Of a stretch of DNA of 64,000 nucleotides, positions 57,473-64,000 are shown piece after piece. Every line of letters begins with the position of its first letter. Position 1 is the stretch's first letter. A model generated the notes under the pieces. The model was not told where the DNA came from and did no database searches. It was given only the letters and a program-made list of their open reading frames with translations. The position numbers and the translations under genes were made by a program. Source of the stretch: Calonectria ilicicola (lineage: Eukaryota; Ascomycota; Sordariomycetes; Hypocreales; Nectriaceae); NCBI GenBank assembly GCA_020809705.1, contig CP085830.1, forward strand, positions 5,332,001 to 5,396,000, given 5' to 3'.

Positions 57473-57998
57473 ATGATTGGATTCAATCTTGCAACAGTTA
57501 GCCTTTTGACTTTCATTGCTGTGGCCAAAGCTGCACCTCAAGATCCTCACATTCTCGCCGATCGTGCCCCAGCCTTTACGTGGACATCTTGGGCACAAGG
57601 CATTGTCGATAACCCAACGGGAGATAATTTGACTCCCGAGCAGGCCTTACAGGCAAGCAACATGACTCTTCAGAAAAGTAAGCTGCTCATTCTCTGACGC
57701 ATCTCTTTTTACCAGTCCACTGATCCTGTTGCACTATGGCAGAATTCGGGTACCGTGACTTGCAACACTCTTGATGAAATCGCAGTGGTAAGTCCATCCA
57801 CCTATTATGCTCATGTTCTATTCTAATAGTCTATCATGAATAAAGGGTCCTGCTGCAGCCACCTGTATTAACGATCTCGCAAGCCGGGGGACACAGACTT
57901 GCCGCGCATTAGCTAACGCCCAGGCTGTTTGCAACTTTGGAGGTGCGGCACTTGTCATCACATCCAATTTGGTGGCCGGCCTCACCATGTCTTGGTAA
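57473..57998 (+). CDS. small secreted protein with probable GC-AG intron; 3' end uncertain
   Basis: Exons 57473..57652, 57716..57787 and from 57846. A signal peptide (MIGFNLATVSLLTFIAVAKA) leads a mature protein with DNPTGDNLTPEQALQ. The first intron fits only as GC-AG (CAG/GCAAGC ... TTACCAG, 63 nt). The nearby GT donor would leave a 38-nt intron and break the frame. The second intron is 58 nt (GTAAGT). After GLTMS, reading on gives TGG-TAA (134 residues). Splicing the next candidate intron (GTAAGA...GGCAG) gives TGA at the junction. A protein-like block downstream in the matching phase (58038-58217, with a fifth mature-region cysteine) suggests the ancestral protein was longer. The family was not recognised. 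Confidence 0.6.
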
Positions 57999-58037
57999 GA
58001 CACATTTCCACGCCTCCCTTCATAAACTTTGAACGGC

Positions 58038-58217
58038 AGAGTTGATGATACATTGATTAGTGGAGACGTTGCGATTGCTGCGGGCGCCATTATGGATACT
58101 TGCTTCACCCCCCAACAAACAGTGGAGGGTTCGAATGCAATGACGCTAGCCCCTAACGACGTTTTTCAACTGTTTATTGTGTCACCAACTAGTGACTTGA
58201 TTCATCAAGCTCAGTGA
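58038..58217 (+). pseudogene. detached terminal exon-like block of the small secreted protein
   Basis: About 59 codons read R-V-D-D-T-L-I-S-G-D-V-A-I-A-A-G-A-I-M-D, then TCFTPQQ, and end with a stop at 58215-58217. A CAG acceptor sits at 58037-58039. It looks like the last exon of the preceding gene, but joining at the visible splice sites creates TGA. I therefore report it as a possible broken part, with uncertainty. Confidence 0.4.
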
Positions 58218-58410
58218 GGAGGAGCGTATGCAAAGGATGGGCTGGACAGGTTGTGCAAGGTACTTAGCATTAAGGTGCATAACTATAATGGTCATGTTGT
58301 CTAGTAACAGAATTTGAATAGAACTTTTCCACATCGTATTAAAAGCTCGCTGGACTATAAATTTGCTTTCTTCAGAAGCCTCTCAACTTGATGGATTGTT
58401 CGGTTGCGGC

Positions 58411-59550
58411 CTAAATGCTATATCCAAAATCGGTTGGGTAGGTTGCATAATCCCAGTCCATGGCTCCATCCAAAATCTTCTTATCAAAGCCACCACTGCC
58501 TCCACTCACGTACAGAAACCTAGTGAATGTTGTTTGAGCCTGGAAAGTAAATTGAATGCTTGCAGGGATGAAAATGACATCGCCCTGGATCAAGCTGACG
58601 GAATCATAGCCCTTGACCTTGACCTCAAGGCTTCCTTCTTCCAACTGGAAAGCAACGGGCTGGCTCAAGTTCCAGTCAAGAGTTGTCATGTTGGCCAAAA
58701 TGGGACTCATCGTCACAGTTCCCATCGAAAAGTTACCGGTCGTCTGCTGCTTACCAGCCAAGGGAGCAATGAGCTGATACCCACCGCCCAGGTTGTTGAG
58801 ATACTTGGGTCCATAATTCTTGGCGATAAAGTTGGGCGTGGTCGAATCGGCAGCGAGAGTGTTGCTTCCATTGTGCCAATTGCCTGACCCAGCAGTTCCG
58901 TTGACAAAATCGCGGCGTGGCTCAAAGCTAAGCTGTGCATACACATCAAAGGCCTCCAGTTTTGCAATTGTCTCTGCACTTGATCCAGCACTAGACGAGT
59001 CCGATGCTCCAGGAACGTACTCGGAGCCAGTTGCTGATGAGAAGTAGTCGTTTTTAATACTAATAAAGAGCTCTTCAAAACCACCGGGCTGAATCACTCC
59101 AGTCAGCTGCGTGTCCGGGTCCATGATCTGGAAAGTGTGGATTGTGTTGTGAGGCACGGCGCCGTAATCTCCGGGAGTCAATAGGCGGCCCTGCTGGCCT
59201 GTAGCGTTGGTATGTGCCCATAGCTGCATACGGCCTTTGGTGCAATAAAAGTTTTCATAGTGAGTCTTGTGGATATGGGGAAGCACTCCAAGTGAGCCTG
59301 AATCCGGGGCGTTTGTCTGCATCAGGGTAAATGCGCCAGCGGAAGAGTTGCCTGTAACTGAGAAACGGTAGACTTGAGCGCCGACCGAAACAGCCAGTCC
59401 AGAACCTTTGCGGAGGGCATACGGTCTGAGATACTCTGGTGCCTGGTCAACTATAATAGAACCGCCATCACGCCCTGATAATAAAGAACCAGTTGATGGA
59501 GCGGCCGCTGCGAGTGAGGCAGCGCCTGCAAGGAGAAGATTGGCCTTCAT
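58411..59550 (-). CDS. quercetin 2,3-dioxygenase-like secreted bicupin
   Basis: Single exon, 379 residues from the ATG at 59550. The frame continues 11 codons upstream, but the signal peptide (MKANLLLAGAASLAAAA) begins here. The N-terminal cupin carries the metal ligands His92, His94 and Glu99 in PHIHKTHYENFYCTKG and His138 in VPHNTIHTF. Their spacing matches the copper site of Aspergillus quercetinase (His-x-His-x4-Glu and His 46 residues after the first His). A second cupin lacks the ligand set (residues about 220-360, with GDVIFIPASIQFTF). Several N-glycosylation sequons are present. The enzyme cleaves the flavonol C-ring, releasing CO and a depside, outside the cell; it would detoxify plant flavonoids. 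Confidence 0.92.
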   Translation of the reverse strand: MKANLLLAGAASLAAAAPSTGSLLSGRDGGSIIVDQAPEYLRPYALRKGSGLAVSVGAQVYRFSVTGNSSAGAFTLMQTNAPDSGSLGVLPHIHKTHYENFYCTKGRMQLWAHTNATGQQGRLLTPGDYGAVPHNTIHTFQIMDPDTQLTGVIQPGGFEELFISIKNDYFSSATGSEYVPGASDSSSAGSSAETIAKLEAFDVYAQLSFEPRRDFVNGTAGSGNWHNGSNTLAADSTTPNFIAKNYGPKYLNNLGGGYQLIAPLAGKQQTTGNFSMGTVTMSPILANMTTLDWNLSQPVAFQLEEGSLEVKVKGYDSVSLIQGDVIFIPASIQFTFQAQTTFTRFLYVSGGSGGFDKKILDGAMDWDYATYPTDFGYSI

Positions 59551-62077
59551 GGTTCCAGATGAGTTTCCGGAAGGTATAGGCACTTGGTATGTGAGTGAAT
59601 AATGAGACTAGAAAGTCAACAGATCATCTGGGAGGCGAAAGAGTCCCTTCTAATAAGAATGGCAGGTGGAGAAGATGAGAGATAATATGCCAACCAATGA
59701 CTTTGAGCCGGCTTGGCACTCGATCATTTATTTGTTGCGCCGCGGAGATGTATCTCTTCCCCTGTATGATTGCCTGCCGATCGATACGTCATTTAGAGTT
59801 CCCACCCTTGTTACTATTAAGTTTCCGAAATGTATCCATATAAGTGGCACAGGCCGACGAGAAGATGAGGGTGTAGGTTTTGCGACAAGCAGCATTCAAC
59901 CTATGATGCCCTAGGACTAACAGGTGAAATCTGGCGGGCTTATAATCACTTCAAATCTGACGAATAGAAAAAAATACCATGTCCTTTCATTCTTCTAATA
60001 CCCAGTACCGATACACGTATCCACTAAACTTGTGTTGCGTGGGGCCAGGTACAGAGGCATCGGGCCAAGGATGCTGATTTGAGATGATCTTGCGATCCAC
60101 GTTGTCTGGTCCACCATCCCTTCTCGTAGTAATGGCATCGGAAGCGGATCCCAAATAGCGCTTCTTCCCTATTCTCCGGCTCATGATTGTATAACTGATG
60201 CTACATCGGAGCCTCATCTTCCGGGATCAGGGGTTCATTAAGAGGCTCCGAGGCGACGCTCGGGAGTGAGCTCAATACAGGACTAGATGAAATAGCTCAA
60301 GTTTTAAATTATGAAATTCCAGTACAAGTACAAATGATGATAACTCAACGCCACTTTTTAGAATTTCTTCACCGTGCCTTGCTGTTCACATACATTATCA
60401 GGATAAATGAGTCCAATCAATGACCGAAAAATAACTACCTGCGAATCGTCCGAGTCCGAGCAAATGCCGCACTGCTCCTGTGGAGACTTGACCCGTATTA
60501 CTTCCTTGTCAACGGCAAAATACAGTCCTTCTTCCGCTGATGTAATGTCGATACCCACCCAGTTACAACGAGTGAAAATGGCCCCTATATCAACTCAAAA
60601 CCGGGAAATCCGAGGTGGGCCGGGAATTCCGGCCACGTGGATCACAACTTGTCACTAGCGATAAACAGAGCCCACTCTCCTGGCTGGTCCACTCGCGTTG
60701 ACGATGCGCAATGAGACGCCTCACAAATTCCGAAACGATCAGCGTTCTCATTTCGGTCTTTTTGCTAGCGCCAGATTGTTTCATCACAAGGCTTAAGCCC
60801 ACATGGAAATTGGAACGCGCAAGACAGGATCCTTGGTCAATTTGTAGCATACGGAATTCCGATTCAACGATCTGATAAAGCGATTCTTCAATGCTAATCC
60901 CGGTTTATTTACGTTTTATCTGACCCATCCACAAAAGCGCCGACTAGGGCATTGATAGCAAATGGAAAGATTATCCACCAAAAGTGCAAAGTCGTCTCGG
61001 CCGTGATCTCACACGTTACTCATATGTCTTTGTTTCAAGTGAATGAGTTTAAACTGTAGCTCATATTAAAGTTTTAGTAACTCAATCAACATATCACCAG
61101 CGGAAAGTTTGGCAAATGTGTGAATGCTAATGTTAATGCAGAAAAAAGCTCCCTGTCCAATAAAAAGCATAATTTGGTAAGACATATTTGTCAATTCTTT
61201 TCCACCGTCATGATTTTTGACGAATTGCACAATCATCCTACATTTTTCTCTTGGTACATTTCCTGCAACCAAGAGTCAGAAAGCACCAAATGAATTATCT
61301 TCTCACCAACCAGTGTTCGATAGAAGTCACGACCAGCTAATTTCGGTACGTTGTGCGACTTATTAGTATCTAAATTCTCTGTTTGAGAAAAATCATTACA
61401 TGTCAGTCATATTGTCTCTCTATCTTCCAGTCTCATCCCCAACCAATTCCCCTTTATAGATCATCAAAAAGTCTTACTAGGCCTGTGGAGCCAATTGGCT
61501 CCCTCCGAGTTTGAACAACAATTGGCTCGGCCAGCAATCTTTGCGTAGTAATATTTGGGGACCTGATTAAACTGGAATGTGGGCAAATTAAATCTCTCCG
61601 TCGGTATCGTTTAAGGTTTATGCTTCGACTCAGGCAACAGTTTCACAGAACAATCAACCCACAATACGCGGCCTTGGTATTCTGTGTCACCTGCTTTCAA
61701 ATATGTGAGGCTTAGCACGGGAATAAGAACCAATACCACGGATGGTGCGGAGAAAAAGGAGGGTGGGGGTGCTAATGGTACACAACCGAGTGGTAGGAAT
61801 ATACCCTTGGAGGTCAGCGCAATAAATTATGTGGCCACGAATCCTACATCACGCAGCTCATCGGGCAGCTTACGATCCTCGATGCACGATAATTCCCAAG
61901 TGTTACCAAAAAGAGGCTTCGGTCAAGAAGTATTGAACAAGGAAATAATCGAACACACAGCCCCCAAGGACATTCCCAAGCCTTTTATTGAACCCTCCTA
62001 GCGCCAAGAAATAGAATCGAAAGAACATCCACCAGCATCATTCACAACGCTGTGTCCTAATCTTTTGCAATTTCCAG
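59551..62077. other. gene-poor region (2.5 kb)
   Basis: Divergent space between the quercetinase-like gene and the phytase-like gene. A 105-codon plus frame (61684-62001) starts only with GTG and lacks a domain. No repeat or RNA gene seen. Confidence 0.45.
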
Positions 62078-63797
62078 ACTGCTTTCTTCGCTAGCAGCCG
62101 GGGTCCTCGCCGTCTCCGTAGTGGTAGCCACCCCCACATCTCAAACCGCGGTCAACTCGACCACTTGCAAAGGCAAGACCTATACCTACAATGAGCTCGC
62201 TGGTTATGGATTTGTACCCAGTGCCGCTCGGGACAAGTACGGCGACACCATCAGCCTCGGCTCCTCAATTGCCATAAAAACATGGTCCAAAAAAGGTCCC
62301 AAATACGAGGGAACGCTGTATGGGCTGCCAGATCGTGGTTGGAACACAAACGGCACAGTCAATTTCCAACCCCGCATCCACGAATTCACTGTAACCTTGA
62401 CCTTGGCTACGGAAGCGACTGTCGACAATCCTTCACCCCCAAACGTTGCTTTTGTCCACGAGGACACCATTTTGCTCAAGGGGCCGGATAGCAAACCTAT
62501 GACTGGCCTCGATGCCGACCAGACTGGTGGCTTAAAGTACTCTGGCTTCCCCATCTTACCCGCCGCGACGTATACAGGCGACGGCTTTGGTGGAGAGGGT
62601 GAGGGTGGTAAATGCGCCACCCTCGATCCAGAGGCATTGGTGCTCAGTGCCGATGGAGGATTCTGGATCAGTGATGAGTACGGGCCGTACATTTACCATT
62701 TTGACAAAACAGGCAAGATGACTTTAGCTGTCGCTCCACCAAACGCAATTCTTCCTCTGCGAAATGGAACCGTGAGGTAGGTTACTGCAGACCATAATCG
62801 ATTTAGACACCCACTCACGGCAAATATGCAGTTTTTCGTCAGACAACCCTCCGCTTTATAGCCCAGACCAGGAGCCTGTACCTAAAGATCCCACACAAGG
62901 CCGTGCAAACAACCAAGGATTCGAGGGAATGACGGCCAGTCCTGACGGAAAATACCTTTGGGTGCTTCTTCAAAGTGCCACTATCCAAGAAGGCGGCGAC
63001 TCCAAAAAGGATCGCCGGTACACCAGACTATTGCAGTACTCAATTAAAACCAAAAGTCTGGAAATGGGGAGGCCCCAACCCCTGTTTACAAGGCCGAATA
63101 TGTGGTTCCGCTGCCAACTTACACCAACTCCGATGGCAAGCAGCGTGTTGCAGCACAGTCAGAGATGCACTATGTATCCGACACGCAGTTTCTTTTCCTC
63201 CCCAGAGATAACAATAACGGACATGGCCAGGACAGCTCAGAGTCGGTGTACCGGCATGTTGATGTCTTTGACATTTCTACGGCTACGGATGTCAAGGGTC
63301 CGAAACATGATGCTTTTAATACATCGATTGCTAGCTCCGGTGAGTTGAGACCTCAACGTTCCCCAAAAACAGCACTGACACCAATAGATGGTGTTTTAAA
63401 CGACGATATTACGCCTGCCACCGTTTGTTCATTCCTTGACTTTAATGTCAATTCTCAACTTAACCGATTTGGGCTCCATAATGGCGGCGATCAGGATGGA
63501 GCGCTTCTAAATGAGAAATGGGAGGGACTTGCTTTGGTTCATATCGATGAGCAGGACCGCACCGACAAATCCAACGATAATGAGTACTTTTTATTTGCAT
63601 CATCCGATAATGACTTTATCAGTCAAAATGGTACGCCCTTGCTTCCAAACATAATGAATCCAACACTGACTTGGCCAACAGGCTTCATGAACTTTGGCCG
63701 TAATCCGTTTTCAGACGATTCTGGCTATGATCTCGATAATCAAATGCTGGTATTCAGAATCACTCTTCCCAAGGGCAGCAAGCCCCTGGTGGGATAA
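62078..63797 (+). pseudogene. secreted phytase-like esterase (PF13449 type) with A-run frameshift; 5' end unresolved
   Basis: Coding blocks 62078..62776, 62832..63339 and 63388..63797, with introns of 55 and 48 nt. The first block opens after a CAG acceptor with a hydrophobic signal-like segment (LLSSLAAGVLAVSVVVA). No ATG lies in the about 70 nt upstream, so a first exon is missing or lost. LYGLPDRGWNTNG, ALVLSADGGFWISDEYGPYIY and NNQGFEGMTASPDGKYLW are characteristic of the esterase-like domain found in bacterial and fungal phytases. At 63052-63055 the frame shifts: KTK continues as SLEMGR in one frame, whereas the conserved continuation (SGNGEAPTPVYKAEYVVPLP) is in another, consistent with one missing A. 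Either an assembly error or a genuine pseudogene. Confidence 0.8.
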
Positions 63798-64000
63798 GCA
63801 GGTCAGGGTTCATCGGAAAGTGTCATCTCTCAAATAATTAGCTATTCATTTCTAAACGAAGGGGTATAACCTTTGATACATTCATATTTTAAACAATTCA
63901 TTTATGGATTCAACTCTTTTAATATCCAAATCACGTTTCCAAGTCTATCCAGCATCCAGTAACATTTAATCTGAACCCAATGCAATATACTAATAGAGAA

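Noticed and set aside
61684..62001. 105-codon plus frame upstream of the phytase-like gene
   Set aside because: GTG start, Ser/Gly-rich, and splicing from it into the phytase-like exon could not be made to keep phase.

Overview
The window is nuclear DNA of a filamentous ascomycete (Pezizomycotina, probably Sordariomycetes/Hypocreales). The evidence is dense genes with short introns, mostly 48-90 nt. These run from GT to AG and carry CTAAC/CTGAC-type branch points. The gene content also fits: Zn2Cys6 regulator, GH7 cellulase, pectin lyase, fungalysin, NB-ARC/TPR NLR-like proteins, CAP protein and quercetinase-type cupin. There is one intron-containing tRNA-Tyr. No operons are expected; genes are monocistronic on both strands. 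I could not assign a species from sequence alone. Coordinates of spliced genes cover start codon to stop codon, and exon limits are given in each entry.

Layout. 0-5.6 kb: the 5' part of a Zn2Cys6 regulator running off the left edge, a GPI-type small secreted protein, and a 979-residue nuclear-looking VIT/VWA protein. 7-15 kb: cytosine deaminase, a GT31-like Golgi transferase, a GT2 hyaluronan-synthase-like enzyme and a GH7 endoglucanase. 15.7-33 kb: a recognition/signalling stretch with two NLR-like genes, a 39-residue CYSTM-type micropeptide, a protein kinase with a damaged-looking intron, a MATE exporter, a broken CAP gene and a nitroreductase. 33.7-48 kb: F-box protein and secreted proteins (pectin lyase, CBM4/9-like protein, a fungalysin propeptide-only protein, a complete M36 fungalysin, a 10-cysteine small secreted protein), plus tRNA-Tyr. 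48.9-64 kb: aldo/keto reductase, SDR, amidase, a small secreted protein with odd splicing, a quercetin dioxygenase-like cupin and a frameshifted phytase-like esterase.

How the genes fit together. The window mixes plant-cell-wall or organic-matter degradation (GH7, PL1, CBM, quercetinase, fungalysin, amidase, AKR/SDR) with self/non-self recognition machinery (two NLRs). It does not look like one biosynthetic cluster.

The most unusual object is the VIT/VWA protein at 2618-5557. It starts with the histone H3 residues ARTKQT and carries a second exact H3-tail block (QLASKAARKSAP) about 760 residues later. It also has five RNA polymerase II CTD-like heptads, a basic nuclear signal and an acidic tract. 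The second most interesting is the fungalysin propeptide-only gene next to a complete fungalysin, with an intron at the same place. Several genes carry lesions: CAP in-frame TAG, phytase-like A-run frameshift, kinase donor loss and a small secreted protein stop. These should be checked against reads or RNA.
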